A DNA stretch of 64,000 nt from Acidovorax sp. NCPPB 3576 (GTDB lineage: Bacteria; Pseudomonadota; Gammaproteobacteria; Burkholderiales; Burkholderiaceae_C), in assembly GCF_028473605.1 (NCBI RefSeq), contig NZ_CP097267.1, positions 4,270,501 to 4,334,500 of the forward strand. The letters run 5' to 3'. Of the stretch, positions 8,025 through 16,854 are shown piece by piece. Under the pieces are notes generated by a model, which saw only the letters and a list, made by a program, of their open reading frames with translations, was not told where the DNA came from and did no database searches. Both the position numbers and the translations under genes were made by a program. Within the stretch, counting starts at the first letter, position 1. Each line of letters opens with the position of its first letter.

Positions 8025-8939
8025 CTACGACAGGAAGAAGGCAATGAAGACGGGGGCCAGGATGGTGAGGATGAAACCGCTTACCAGGGCCAACGGGACC
8101 GCATCCGGATGGCAGGCCTGCTTGACGATCGGTAGCGTGGAATCGAGCGCCGTCGCCCCCGCGCTGCCGATTCCGATCGCGGGCTGGTGCCGGCCGATGG
8201 CGTAAAGCGCGACGATGGCTATCAGCTCCCTGAACAAGTCGGTCATCAGCGCCATGGTCCCGTAGGTCTGCCCGAGGTGGTGCCCGACCATGACGCTCGA
8301 CAACGTGAACCAGCCAAAGCCACTGGACAGCGCCAACGAGATTTTCATCGTCTCGCCCGTGGCCCACGAGGCAGCCACCGCGCCCACGAACGAGCCGATC
8401 ACCACCAGCACCGGTACGGACAGCACGGCCCATGAAAACCAGTTGGAGCTGAGCTTGACGTACGCCAGATCGATGCCCACCAACACGATCAATGCCAGCA
8501 GGATGGCCGAGCTCGATGGCAGCCAGAGGGCACCGGCCAAGTAGGCCTGGTTGACGAAAAAGAGCGCACTGCCAAGCGCCACCATGGACAGGGCAATGCA
8601 GCACTCCTTCAAAGGCGGCCAGATCGTGCGGAAACCCAATGGGCCGGCTTGGGTTTCAGTGGCTCCACCGCTGCGAATGCCGGCGGCAAAGATCAGGCCG
8701 CAAGGCACCAAGGTCGTCAGCAAGGCGAAGACCACGGCGGTTTTGACCACTTGGCCGACCGACTGCGCGGAAAGAATGACCTCGCCGAACTCCACGCCAA
8801 TCAGGAAAAGCAGCAGCCAGACGAGGGGCAATATCAAGCGGATCAAGCCGGAACCGAATCGGTGCGGGATTATCTTTCCCGCAATGAATCCGCCCGCCAG
8901 TGCCAGCACAATGGGGAGCAACGAATAAAAAACGCCCAT
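8025..8939 (-). CDS. LysO-family amino acid exporter
   Basis: A 304-residue integral membrane protein with about eight hydrophobic segments and few charges. It belongs to the family of the E. coli lysine exporter LysO (YbjE, DUF340), recognised from the N-terminal layout (GGFIAGKIIPHRFGSGLIR, then VWLLLFLIGVEFG) and the late SGFGWFTLSSVMVGHHLG region. It should move an amino acid or analogue out of the cell. Its gene starts 3 bp after the upstream dioxygenase gene, so the two are surely co-transcribed, and an Lrp/AsnC regulator lies divergently beyond. The true cargo may be the hydroxylated product rather than lysine. A run of ten C at 8007-8016 lies just beyond its end. Confidence 0.82.
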   Translation of the reverse strand: MGVFYSLLPIVLALAGGFIAGKIIPHRFGSGLIRLILPLVWLLLFLIGVEFGEVILSAQSVGQVVKTAVVFALLTTLVPCGLIFAAGIRSGGATETQAGPLGFRTIWPPLKECCIALSMVALGSALFFVNQAYLAGALWLPSSSAILLALIVLVGIDLAYVKLSSNWFSWAVLSVPVLVVIGSFVGAVAASWATGETMKISLALSSGFGWFTLSSVMVGHHLGQTYGTMALMTDLFRELIAIVALYAIGRHQPAIGIGSAGATALDSTLPIVKQACHPDAVPLALVSGFILTILAPVFIAFFLS

Positions 8940-8942
8940 GGT

Positions 8943-9707
8943 TTATATGCTCTGCCTCATTCTGGAAAAGTCGATAAGTATAACGCAGCGCTCTCCGTCC
9001 TCCGCCTCGTTTTCTTTTCTGCGAATGGGTGTCACATAATGTGAAACGCGCGGATCGTGAACCACGAAGCTCTCCAGAAACTGCGAGAGTTCGAATTCCG
9101 CGATCACCTGCTCTTGGGGCACCTCGTGCAGCCCCAGGCCGCGCGCCTGCACCGTACCGATGTAATTGGTGCCCCCCACCGTGCTTTTCGTCCTGCGTAT
9201 CAGGTGGGCGAAGGTGAACGGTTCGCCATCCTGATGGAAGCAGTCCGGCGAACTGATGCCCAGGTCCGACTCGGAGCCTGACCGGAGTTTGACGAAATGC
9301 ACGCCGAAATAGATGGGCGACCGGCGGTCGGTTTCAGACCAGAAGGTGTGCGAGAAATCCTTCTTCACCAAGTCGCACAGGAAATCCGTGGCCTTCGCCT
9401 GGTCGCTCAACGCATGAAAGTAGCGGATATCGGGATGCTCCGGGTTGTTGCCTCCCTGGTCGTAGCCGGATAGCTGCGCACCCTGGTCGTCCCGCACCGT
9501 AGGAATCCAGTGAATATCCGCCTGCGCATCCCACGGAAGAATGATTCCGTTGCCATACCGCCGAAACCGCTTGACCTGAGCGGGCGCGTAGGGGTCATGC
9601 TCCAGGCGATCGAACTCCTGGTGGAGCGTTTTCAACTCCCCGGGATCGCATTCGATTTCGGGGACGAATTGGCAGAAGCCGTTTTGTTTGAGCTGGGTTT
9701 GAATCAT
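8943..9707 (-). CDS. 2-oxoglutarate/Fe(II) dioxygenase, amino-acid-hydroxylase-like
   Basis: A 254-residue cytoplasmic enzyme of the 2OG-Fe dioxygenase family that includes the bacterial L-isoleucine and related free-amino-acid hydroxylases. The iron-binding His-x-Asp is in DCFHQDGEPFTFAHLI (about residues 150-165), the distal His is in VVHDPRVSHYVTPI, and a later Arg in GERCVILIDF could hold 2-oxoglutarate. In this family the enzyme uses O2 and 2-oxoglutarate to hydroxylate a side chain and releases succinate and CO2. The gene is first in a two-gene unit with the LysO-type exporter. The start is the ATG at 9707; no strong ribosome binding site precedes it. The substrate is not known; a small aliphatic or basic amino acid is an inference from family and neighbours. 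Confidence 0.75.
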   Translation of the reverse strand: MIQTQLKQNGFCQFVPEIECDPGELKTLHQEFDRLEHDPYAPAQVKRFRRYGNGIILPWDAQADIHWIPTVRDDQGAQLSGYDQGGNNPEHPDIRYFHALSDQAKATDFLCDLVKKDFSHTFWSETDRRSPIYFGVHFVKLRSGSESDLGISSPDCFHQDGEPFTFAHLIRRTKSTVGGTNYIGTVQARGLGLHEVPQEQVIAEFELSQFLESFVVHDPRVSHYVTPIRRKENEAEDGERCVILIDFSRMRQSI

Positions 9708-10022
9708 GTGTGGATGTATTAAGAACAGCGTTCAGTCGAACGCTGGTTGGCTGAATTTTCATGTCACGCTCTGAGTGGCATTGAGCCGAGACACCAGGAC
9801 CTCTTGCAGTATTCCTCGCGAGCAAATAGCCATGCCGCATCCGCATAAAGCAGGAGGATTCCCTTTCCGAATTTTTCTTCAATTCGCTTATATTGCCCTC
9901 TGCTTGAAAGGGCACCCATTCTAATAAGGAGGTACGAATTGAAGGAATGCAAAAAATGAGATTCAAATGCCAATCATCCTTAATAAATTAGATATTTTTC
10001 ACCGTTACCTAATTTAAAGAAT
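9708..10022. promoter_or_regulatory. AT-rich divergent control region of the hydroxylase/exporter and Lrp genes
   Basis: These 315 bases are clearly lower in GC than their surroundings, most of all from about 9860 to 10020. Both neighbouring transcription units start outward from here, so it should hold their promoters and Lrp-type sites. A near-perfect ribosome binding site (AAGGAGG, about 9927-9933) stands before only tiny frames, the next being a six-codon TTG frame. No known riboswitch was recognised. Confidence 0.5.
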
Positions 10023-10475
10023 ATGGACAACATTGATCGCAATCTGCTGAGCGCTTTGCACCAGGACGCCAAGACCACCGTGAAAGCGCTCAGCGAGCGG
10101 GTCGGCCTTTCTCAGCCCAGTTGCGCTGAACGGATCAAACGATTGATCGACCAGGGGGTGATCGAAAAATTCTCGATCCAGGTGTCACCCAAGGCCATCG
10201 GGTTCCCGATTGCGGCCATCGTGCGGGTTCGACCACTGCCCGGGGAGATGTCCCGGGTCGAGCAAGTGATTCGCGGCATCGACGCGGTCGTGCAATGCGA
10301 CAAGGTCACCGGCGACGACGCCTTTTTCTGCCGGCTTTATCTGCGCGAGATCGAAGAGCTGGACCATTGCCTGGGCAAGCTGGCACCGTATGCCACGACC
10401 AGCACGTCCATCGTGAAATCCACGCAGGTCGCCAACCGGCTCCTGCCATTGGAAGAGCCCGCCCGCGCGCATTGA
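10023..10475 (+). CDS. Lrp/AsnC-family transcriptional regulator
   Basis: A 150-residue DNA-binding regulator. Residues 1-60 are the AsnC-type winged helix-turn-helix (starting MDNIDRNLLSAL, with LSERVGLSQPSCAERIKRL as the recognition part). The rest is the RAM/AsnC ligand domain that binds an amino acid and sets oligomer state. It is divergent from the dioxygenase-exporter pair, the usual arrangement for a regulator that senses the pair's substrate. Its ATG follows an A/T-rich leader with only a weak ribosome binding site. Confidence 0.92.
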   Translation: MDNIDRNLLSALHQDAKTTVKALSERVGLSQPSCAERIKRLIDQGVIEKFSIQVSPKAIGFPIAAIVRVRPLPGEMSRVEQVIRGIDAVVQCDKVTGDDAFFCRLYLREIEELDHCLGKLAPYATTSTSIVKSTQVANRLLPLEEPARAH

Positions 10476-10538
10476 CACAGGGCCGAAGGCAACGATACCG
10501 GCGGCACCGCCAGGCGGGCCGCCGGGGGCCGGGCTTCG

Positions 10539-11279
10539 TCAGCTACGGCGCAGTCCGTCCACGGCGTGGCGCAGATCGTCGGCCCAGGCGCGGCGGTCGC
10601 GGCCCTGCGCTTGCTGCAGGGGGCCGTAATGCACCACCGCCACCACGGCGTCTGCGGTCAAGGTGCGCCACAGCGAGCCGACCAGGGTGTCGTCGCCCAC
10701 ATAGTTGGGCGCGGTGGTCGGTGCGCCGGTGGCGCGTTCCACGAATCGCAGGCCCACGGGTTGCACTGGCGCATCGGCGGCCACGGCGGCCTGCAGCAGG
10801 TTGGCGTGGAACGGCAGCAATTCGGTGCCATCGGCCGTGGTGCCTTCAGGGAACACGGCCAGCACTTCATGGCGCGCCAGCGCTTCCTGCATCAGCCGGA
10901 CCATGCGCAGCGCGTCGCGGCGCGAGCTGCGTTCCAGATAGAGCGTGCCCGCCGCCGTGGCGAGCGTGCCCACCAGCGGCCAGCCCTTGATGTCCGACTT
11001 GGAGATGAACCGGCAGTGACGCGCGGCATGCATGACGGTGATGTCGAGCCAGGACAGGTGGTTGGCCACCAGCAGCACCGGGCCCTGGGGTGCGGGCGTG
11101 CCGCGCACGTCGAGGGTGATGCCGGCGTGCACCAGCATCTGGCGCGACCACGCCTGCACGCGCGCGTGTTGCTCGCCCTCCGGCATGCGGGGAAACCGCA
11201 GCGCCACGGTGGCCAGGCCGGTCACCAGATGCGCCAGCACACGCGCCAGGCGCCATGCGGCGCGGGCCTGGCGCTTCAT
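10539..11279 (-). CDS. 1-acyl-sn-glycerol-3-phosphate acyltransferase (PlsC family)
   Basis: A membrane-associated acyltransferase, 246 residues, that adds the second acyl chain in phosphatidic acid synthesis or acylates a related lipid. The family motifs are clear: the NHLSWLD form of HX4D (about residues 73-79) and FPEGTT (about 145). An N-terminal hydrophobic stretch (ARVLAHLVTGLATVALRF) should anchor it. I start it at the ATG 11279; the frame stays open into the preceding gene, but the family begins here. It is last in the yqgE-to-pyrX run, 34 bp after pyrX. Confidence 0.9.
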   Translation of the reverse strand: MKRQARAAWRLARVLAHLVTGLATVALRFPRMPEGEQHARVQAWSRQMLVHAGITLDVRGTPAPQGPVLLVANHLSWLDITVMHAARHCRFISKSDIKGWPLVGTLATAAGTLYLERSSRRDALRMVRLMQEALARHEVLAVFPEGTTADGTELLPFHANLLQAAVAADAPVQPVGLRFVERATGAPTTAPNYVGDDTLVGSLWRTLTADAVVAVVHYGPLQQAQGRDRRAWADDLRHAVDGLRRS

Positions 11280-11313
11280 GCGGCACGCCCGGTTGCAGCG
11301 GCGGCGCGCACGC

Positions 11314-12615
11314 TCACGCGCCGCTGCGCTCGAAGGCGATCTGCCCGCCCACCAGCGTGCAGCGCACGCGGCCGGGCAGTTCATAGCCCGAGAACGGGGT
11401 GTGCTTGCCCTGGCTGCGCAGCGCGCCGGCCTCCACGGTCCAGGCCGCGCTGGGATCGACCACGCACAGGTCGGCCACGCCGCCTTCCACGATCTGGCCC
11501 ACGCTGGCCTGCAGGGTGCCCAGGGCGCCGCCCAGCACGCGGGCGGGCTCCGAAGTGACGGTGGCCAGCGCACGCGCCAGCGGCACCCCGTGGTCGGCGG
11601 ACCACTTGAGGGCGATGCCCAGCAGCAGTTCCAGCCCCGTCGCGCCCGGCTCGGCCTCGGCGAACGGCAGGGTCTTGGCGTCTTCGTCCACGGGAGTGTG
11701 GTCGGACACCAGCGCATCGATGGTGCCGTCGGCCAGCGCGGCCAGCAGGGCGTCGCGGTCGCGTTGCTGGCGCAGCGGCGGCGACAGGCGGGCGCGGCTG
11801 TCGAAAAAGCCGATGTCGGTGTCGGTGAGCAGCAGGGAGTTGATGCTCACGTCGCAGGTCACCTTCAGGCCCTCGGCCTTGGCCCGGCGCACCAGCTCCA
11901 CGCCCGCGGCGCTGCTGATGCGGCACAGGTGCACGCTCGCACCCGTGGTCTTGAGCAGCTCGAAGATGGTGTGCAGCGCGATGGTCTCGGCCGCCACGGG
12001 CACGCCGGACAGGCCCAGGCGCGTGGCCAGCGGCCCGCTGGCCGCCACGCCGCGCCCCAGGTGCAGTTCCTGCGGGCGCAGCCAGACGGTGTAGCCGAAG
12101 GTGGCGGCGTACTGCAGCGCGCGCTGTGTGACCTGGGTGCTGGCCAGCGGCACATCGGCCTGGCTGAAGCCCACGCAGCCGGATTCGGTCAGCTCGGCCA
12201 TTTCGGTGAGCACCTCGCCGGCCAGGCCGCGCGTGAGCGCGCCCAGCGGAAAGAGGCGCGCCTGGTGCAATTTTTCGGCGCGGAACTTGAGCATCTCCAC
12301 CAGGCCCGGTTCGTCCAGCACGGGGTCGGTGTCGGGCGGGCACACGAGGCTGGTCACGCCGCCGGCCACCGCCGCCGCCATCTCGGATTCGAGCATGCCC
12401 TCGTGCTCGTGGCCGGGCTCGCGCAGCCGCGCCGCCAGGTCCACCAGCCCGGGCAGCACGATGCAGCCGGTGGCGTCGATCACGCGGTTGGGCGCGAAGT
12501 CCCGCGGCACCCGCTGCACGGCGATGACACGGCCGGCGGCCACCGCGATGTCGCCGGTCTGGTCGAGCCCGCTGGCGGGATCGATCACGCGGCCGTTCTG
12601 GATCAGTATCTTCAT
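11314..12615 (-). CDS. pyrX: PyrX: dihydroorotase homologue without zinc ligands (PyrC')
   Basis: A 433-residue class I dihydroorotase fold that follows pyrB. The key metal-binding His-x-His is gone: where active enzymes read D-x-H-x-H-L-R-E-P-G, this protein reads [10 protein letters not shown] (about residues 58-67). The later [10 protein letters not shown] region is kept. Pseudomonas PyrC' shows the same loss and serves as an inactive subunit that holds aspartate carbamoyltransferase together. I infer the same structural role, with the active dihydroorotase encoded elsewhere. The start is the ATG at 12615. The gene is separated from pyrB by a 71-bp gap holding a hairpin repeat. Confidence 0.88.
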   Translation of the reverse strand: MKILIQNGRVIDPASGLDQTGDIAVAAGRVIAVQRVPRDFAPNRVIDATGCIVLPGLVDLAARLREPGHEHEGMLESEMAAAVAGGVTSLVCPPDTDPVLDEPGLVEMLKFRAEKLHQARLFPLGALTRGLAGEVLTEMAELTESGCVGFSQADVPLASTQVTQRALQYAATFGYTVWLRPQELHLGRGVAASGPLATRLGLSGVPVAAETIALHTIFELLKTTGASVHLCRISSAAGVELVRRAKAEGLKVTCDVSINSLLLTDTDIGFFDSRARLSPPLRQQRDRDALLAALADGTIDALVSDHTPVDEDAKTLPFAEAEPGATGLELLLGIALKWSADHGVPLARALATVTSEPARVLGGALGTLQASVGQIVEGGVADLCVVDPSAAWTVEAGALRSQGKHTPFSGYELPGRVRCTLVGGQIAFERSGA

Positions 12616-12621
12616 GGGTTT

Positions 12622-12681
12622 AAGCAAAAAAGGCCACCAGCGCATATTCCACTAGGGCGTATAGCTATAAATTTAATAGCA
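12622..12681 (+). repeat. Intergenic hairpin repeat, copy A (inside the pyr operon)
   Basis: One of four copies. It runs AAGCAAAAAAGGCC, then a central near-palindrome around CCACTAGGGC, then GCTATAAATTTAATAGC, whose arms GCTAT/ATAGC can pair. It fills the gap between pyrB and pyrX, so it is transcribed within the operon. Confidence 0.8.
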
Positions 12682-12686
12682 AACGA

Positions 12687-13649
12687 TCACGCTTCGTTTC
12701 CAGCGACGATGGACATCACCGCCATGCGCACCGCGATGCCGAAGGTGACCTGAGGCAGGATCACGCTCTGCTTGCCATCCACCACGGCGGAGTCGATCTC
12801 CACCCCGCGGTTGATGGGGCCGGGGTGCATGACGATGGCGTCGGGCTTGGCCAGTTGCAGCTTCTCGGGCGTGAGGCCGAAGCTCTTGAAGTATTCCTGG
12901 CTGGACGGCAGCAGCGCGCCGCTCATGCGCTCGTTCTGCAGGCGCAGCATGATGATGACGTCGGCGTCCTTGATGCCCTCCTCCAGCGTGTGGCACACGC
13001 GCACGCCCATCTGCGCCATGTCGGACGGCACCAGCGTGCGCGGGCCCACCACGCGCACTTCGGCACAGCCGAGCGTGGTGAGGCCGTGGATGTCCGAGCG
13101 GGCCACGCGCGAATGCAGCACATCGCCCACGATGGCCACGGTGAGGTTGCTGAAATCCTTCTTGTAGTGGCGGATGGTGTACATGTCCAGCAGCCCCTGG
13201 GTGGGGTGGGCATGCCGGCCATCGCCCGCGTTGATGACGTGCACGTGGGGCGCCACGTGCTGGGCGATCAGGTAGGGCGCGCCCGATTCGCTGTGCCGCA
13301 CCACGAACAGGTCGGCGGCCATCGCCGACAGGTTGGCGATGGTGTCCAGCAGCGACTCGCCTTTGCTGGCCGAGCTGCGCGCGATGTCCAGGTTGATCAC
13401 GTCGGCCGACAGGCGCTTGGCGGCGATCTCGAAGGTGGTGCGGGTGCGCGTGCTGTTCTCGAAGAACAGGTTGAACACGCTCTTGCCGCGCAGGAGCGGC
13501 ACCTTCTTGACCTCGCGGTCGTTCACCGACACGAAGTTGGCCGCGGTGTCGAGGATGTGCGTGACGATGCTCTTGGGCAGGCCCTCGATGGACAGCAGGT
13601 GGATCAGCTCGCCGTTGGCGTTGAGTTGGGGGTTGCGCTTGTACAGCAC
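12687..13649 (-). CDS. pyrB: Aspartate carbamoyltransferase catalytic subunit
   Basis: This enzyme joins carbamoyl phosphate and aspartate in the first committed step of pyrimidine synthesis. The 320-residue product has the carbamoyl phosphate motif [13 protein letters not shown] (about residue 65), [21 protein letters not shown] and HPGPINRG. It starts 2 bp after pyrR and is followed by pyrX, which probably forms part of the same complex. No pyrI is present, consistent with a pyrX-type holoenzyme. Confidence 0.97.
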   Translation of the reverse strand: MLYKRNPQLNANGELIHLLSIEGLPKSIVTHILDTAANFVSVNDREVKKVPLLRGKSVFNLFFENSTRTRTTFEIAAKRLSADVINLDIARSSASKGESLLDTIANLSAMAADLFVVRHSESGAPYLIAQHVAPHVHVINAGDGRHAHPTQGLLDMYTIRHYKKDFSNLTVAIVGDVLHSRVARSDIHGLTTLGCAEVRVVGPRTLVPSDMAQMGVRVCHTLEEGIKDADVIIMLRLQNERMSGALLPSSQEYFKSFGLTPEKLQLAKPDAIVMHPGPINRGVEIDSAVVDGKQSVILPQVTFGIAVRMAVMSIVAGNEA

Positions 13650-13651
13650 CG

Positions 13652-14194
13652 TCAGGCCTCTTGGACTTGGAAGTGGAAGGTGCCGGCCTCGGTTCGGGCC
13701 AGCGCCAGCGATTGCGTGTCCGGCAGCGCCACGCGGGCGGCGGCGAACTCGGCCTGCACCGGCAGTTCGCGCCCGCCCCGGTCCACCAGCACGGCCAGCC
13801 GCACGCTCGCGGGGCGGCCGTAGTCGAACAGTTCGTTGAGCACCGCGCGGATGGTGCGGCCGGTGTAGAGCACGTCGTCCAGCAGCAGGATGTCGGCGCC
13901 GTTCACGTCGAAGGGCAGCGCCGTCTGGGCGCTCACCGCCATGCCGCGCTGGGAGAAGTCGTCGCGGTGCATGGCGGACGACAGCACGCCCGCCCCGCCG
14001 GGCAGGCCCAGGTCCTTTTGCAGCCGCTCGGCCAGCCAGGCGCCGCCCGAGGCGATGCCGGCCAGCTGGGTGTTGTCGGTGCGCAGGCTGCGCACGCCGC
14101 GCAGCAGCTCGCGGTACAGCGCCTCGGCGTCGAGCGCGAGGGTGCCCGGGGTCGGCGGTGAAGGCGTGGGTGAAGTCGGGGGCGTGGCACTCAT
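13652..14194 (-). CDS. pyrR: PyrR: pyrimidine regulator / uracil phosphoribosyltransferase
   Basis: A 180-residue type I phosphoribosyltransferase. The PRPP loop is [17 protein letters not shown] (about residues 103-119). The N-terminus is a Pro/Ser/Thr-rich extension of about 18 residues before the fold begins. In Gram-positives PyrR binds pyr mRNA; in proteobacteria its role is less settled, and it may act as a UPRTase or on translation. Its start codon overlaps the ruvX stop (ATGA), so translation is coupled. Confidence 0.92.
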   Translation of the reverse strand: MSATPPTSPTPSPPTPGTLALDAEALYRELLRGVRSLRTDNTQLAGIASGGAWLAERLQKDLGLPGGAGVLSSAMHRDDFSQRGMAVSAQTALPFDVNGADILLLDDVLYTGRTIRAVLNELFDYGRPASVRLAVLVDRGGRELPVQAEFAAARVALPDTQSLALARTEAGTFHFQVQEA

Positions 14195-14625
14195 GGAAGA
14201 TTCCTCAAAAACTGCTCCAGGATGATGCAGGCGGAGGCGGCGTCGGCATCGCGGGCGCCGGACGAATGCGCCTCGGTGGTGCTGTAGCGCTCGTCCACCT
14301 CGAACACCTGCAGGCCGAAGCGCCCGCGCAGCTGGCGCGCGAACTTGAGGGCGCGCGCGGTGTTCTCGTGGCTCGCGCCGTCAGGGTGGTAGGGCACGCC
14401 GATGACCAGCGCATCGGGCTGCCATTCGCGGATGCGCTCGGCCACCAAGGCAAAGCGGGCATCGCCTTCGGCGCGGAGGGTGGGCTGGGGGGTGGCGGTG
14501 CGCAGCAGGCGCGAGCCCACGGCGACCCCGGTGCGCTTGAGTCCGAAGTCAAGCGCCAGAAAGCTCTGGAAATGCGCGGGGACGGCCAGCGGGGCGTTGG
14601 GGGCGGCGGCGGGCGTGCCGCTCAT
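14191..14625 (-). CDS. ruvX: RuvX/YqgF: Holliday junction resolvase-like nuclease, rRNA processing
   Basis: A 144-residue RNase H-fold protein of the YqgF family, linked to pre-16S rRNA 5' end processing. Motifs include [16 protein letters not shown] near the N-terminus, [12 protein letters not shown], and the C-terminal DERYSTTEA with acidic residues for metal binding. It starts at 14625, overlapping the yqgE stop by four bases, and its own stop overlaps pyrR. The yqgE-ruvX pair is a standard proteobacterial arrangement. Confidence 0.94.
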   Translation of the reverse strand: MSGTPAAAPNAPLAVPAHFQSFLALDFGLKRTGVAVGSRLLRTATPQPTLRAEGDARFALVAERIREWQPDALVIGVPYHPDGASHENTARALKFARQLRGRFGLQVFEVDERYSTTEAHSSGARDADAASACIILEQFLRNLP

Positions 14626-15221
14626 GCATGCCCCGCGTCGGGCGAGAGCATCCAGGTCTGGAGCCCCAGCAGGCCCAGGGCACGGTCGTAGCGCTCGACC
14701 ACCGGCGTGTCGAAGATCACCGACAGATCGGCGCCCACGGTCAGCCAGCTGTTCTCGGCCAGCTCGGATTCGAGCTGCCCCTCGCCCCAGGACGAATAGC
14801 CCAGGGTGACCAGCACGCGGCGCGGGCCGGCGCCGGTGGACAGGGCCTCGAGCACGTCCTTGGACGTGGTCATCTCCAGTCCGCCGGGGATGGTCATGGT
14901 GGAGGCATAGGCCGATTCGTCGGGGTCCACGCTGTCGGTCAGCATGGGTTCGTGCAGCACGAAGCCGCGCTCGGTCTGCACCGGGCCGCCCTGGAAGACG
15001 GGCTCCTGGGACAGGTCCGCCCGGCGCAGCGACAGATCGACCTTGTCGAAAAGGCCCTTGAGGCTGATGTCGGAGGGTTTGTTGATGATCAGGCCGAGCG
15101 CACCACGCTCGCTGTGTTCGCACAGGTACACGACGCTGCGGGCAAACGACGCGTCTTCCAGTCCCGGCATGGCGATCAAGAAATGGTGCGTCAGGTTCAT
15201 GGGCGCAGAATCGGCAGGCAT
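14622..15221 (-). CDS. yqgE: YqgE/AlgH family protein
   Basis: A 199-residue cytoplasmic protein of the UPF0301 family. Typical features are LTHHFLIAMPGLED at the start, the GALGLIINKP segment and QGGPVQTERGFVLH. The biochemical role is not established; in Pseudomonas AlgH affects alginate and secondary metabolism. The start may be the ATG at 15221 or the one at 15200 (MNLTHHF). It is the first gene of the minus-strand run leading through ruvX and the pyr genes. Only 21-43 bp separate it from the divergent photolyase gene. Confidence 0.92.
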   Translation of the reverse strand: MPADSAPMNLTHHFLIAMPGLEDASFARSVVYLCEHSERGALGLIINKPSDISLKGLFDKVDLSLRRADLSQEPVFQGGPVQTERGFVLHEPMLTDSVDPDESAYASTMTIPGGLEMTTSKDVLEALSTGAGPRRVLVTLGYSSWGEGQLESELAENSWLTVGADLSVIFDTPVVERYDRALGLLGLQTWMLSPDAGHA

Positions 15222-15242
15222 TTGCCAATTTTAGCGACGATC

Positions 15243-16715
15243 ATGGAGCAAACCTTTTCATCGGGCCTTGTCTGGTTCCGCCGCGACCTGCGCAGCAACG
15301 ACCACGCCGCCTTGTACAACGCATTGCGCCAGTGCGCGCAGGTGCATTGCGCCTTCGTTTTTGACCGCGAGATTCTCGACGCCCTGCCCCGCGCGGACCG
15401 CCGCGTGGAGTTCATCCGCGAATCGCTGGCCGAGCTGGACGAGTCCCTGCGAGCGCTTTCGGGACACGGCCACGGCGGGCTGATCGTGCGCCACGCGATC
15501 GCCCACCAGGACATTCCCGCGCTCGCCAAGGAACTGGGCGTGCAGGCCGTGTTCGCCAACCACGACGACGAACCCCTGGCGCTCGAACGCGACGCGCGGG
15601 TGCGCGGGGCCCTGGATGGCATGGGCAAGCGCCTGCTCACCTTCAAGGACCACAGTATTTTCGAGCGCGCCGAGGTGCTGACCCTATCGGGCACGCCCTA
15701 CACCGTGTTCACGCCCTACAAGAACGCCTGGCTGCGCAAGATCGATGCGTTCTACCTGAGCTCGTACCCCGTCGAACGCCATGCCGCCCGGCTGGCTCCG
15801 AGGCCTGAAGGCATGCGCAGCCCGGTGCCTTCGCTGCAGGCTCTGGGTTTCGAGCCGACCGGCCTGGAGTCGCTCCACCTGCCCACCGGCATGCAGGGCG
15901 CGCAGACGCTGTTCCAGGATTTCATCCAGCGCATCGACGCCTACGACGAGGCGCGCGACTTTCCCGCGGTGAAGGGCCCGAGCTACCTGAGCGTGCACCT
16001 GCGCTTCGGCACGCTATCGCCCCGCGTGGCCGCGCGCGCGGCGCACGAGCGCAGCCGGGCAGGCAGTGCGGGAGCCGCCACCTGGCTGAGCGAATTGATC
16101 TGGCGCGACTTCTACTTCCAGATCCTCGCCCACCATCCCCACGTGGCCGGCGCGAGCTTCAAGCCCGCCTACGATGCCATCGAATGGGAAAGCGGCGCCC
16201 ACGCCCAGACCCTCTTCGCCGCGTGGTGCGAGGGCCGCACGGGCTACCCGCTGGTGGACGCCGCCATGGCGCAGATCAACCAGACGGGCTACATGCACAA
16301 CCGCCTGCGCATGGTGGTGGCCAGCTTCCTCACCAAAGACCTGGGACTCGATTGGCGGTGGGGCGAGCGCTACTTTGCACAGAAGCTGAACGACTTCGAC
16401 CTGTCGGCCAACAACGGCGGCTGGCAATGGGCCAGCTCCAGCGGCTGCGACGCCCAGCCGTACTTTCGCATCTTCAACCCGGTGAGCCAGAGCGAGAAAT
16501 TCGACCGGGACGGCAAGTTCATCCGCCGCTACCTGCCGCAACTGGCGGGCCTGCAGGGCAAGGCGCTGCACGCGCCCTGGAAGGCGGCGCCCCTGGAGCT
16601 GCAGGCGGCAGGCGTGGTGCTGGGCAAGGACTATCCGCGGCCCGTGGTGGACCATGACGAAGCGCGGCAACGCACGCTTGCGCGGTATGCAGTGGTGAAG
16701 GTCGCGCCGGGCTGA
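15243..16715 (+). CDS. phrB: Deoxyribodipyrimidine photolyase
   Basis: A light-driven repair enzyme that splits cyclobutane pyrimidine dimers using FADH-. The 490-residue product starts LVWFRRDLRSNDHAAL, typical of the antenna-binding domain. It carries the FAD-binding core, with RTGYPLVDAAMAQINQTGYM (about residue 335), and WASSSGCDAQPYFRIFNP near the C-terminus. The length fits the class I bacterial enzyme. It stands alone, divergent from yqgE and ending at a shared terminator. Confidence 0.96.
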   Translation: MEQTFSSGLVWFRRDLRSNDHAALYNALRQCAQVHCAFVFDREILDALPRADRRVEFIRESLAELDESLRALSGHGHGGLIVRHAIAHQDIPALAKELGVQAVFANHDDEPLALERDARVRGALDGMGKRLLTFKDHSIFERAEVLTLSGTPYTVFTPYKNAWLRKIDAFYLSSYPVERHAARLAPRPEGMRSPVPSLQALGFEPTGLESLHLPTGMQGAQTLFQDFIQRIDAYDEARDFPAVKGPSYLSVHLRFGTLSPRVAARAAHERSRAGSAGAATWLSELIWRDFYFQILAHHPHVAGASFKPAYDAIEWESGAHAQTLFAAWCEGRTGYPLVDAAMAQINQTGYMHNRLRMVVASFLTKDLGLDWRWGERYFAQKLNDFDLSANNGGWQWASSSGCDAQPYFRIFNPVSQSEKFDRDGKFIRRYLPQLAGLQGKALHAPWKAAPLELQAAGVVLGKDYPRPVVDHDEARQRTLARYAVVKVAPG

Positions 16716-16796
16716 CCGCACAACGGCGGCCCGTGGCGAAGCGGCTGCCGGGACAGGGCGCGTCACGCGATAGGCCTTTGTCCAACGCCTCAGAAT

Positions 16797-16828
16797 GAAA
16801 AAAGGGCCGCTCGAAAGCGGCCCTTTTT
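16797..16828. terminator. Bidirectional intrinsic terminator
   Basis: The stem AAAGGGCCGCT / AGCGGCCCTTT (16801-16811 and 16816-16826) has a four-base loop. A-tracts on the left and T-tracts on the right serve both directions. It lies between the convergent photolyase and chpA genes. Confidence 0.9.
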
Positions 16829-16854
16829 GCCGAAGGCAATCGCAGCGAACCCCG

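Noticed and set aside
9764..9973. 69-codon minus-strand frame between the dioxygenase and Lrp genes
   Set aside because: There is no ribosome binding site or domain, and it fills the AT-rich divergent control region. It is more likely chance.
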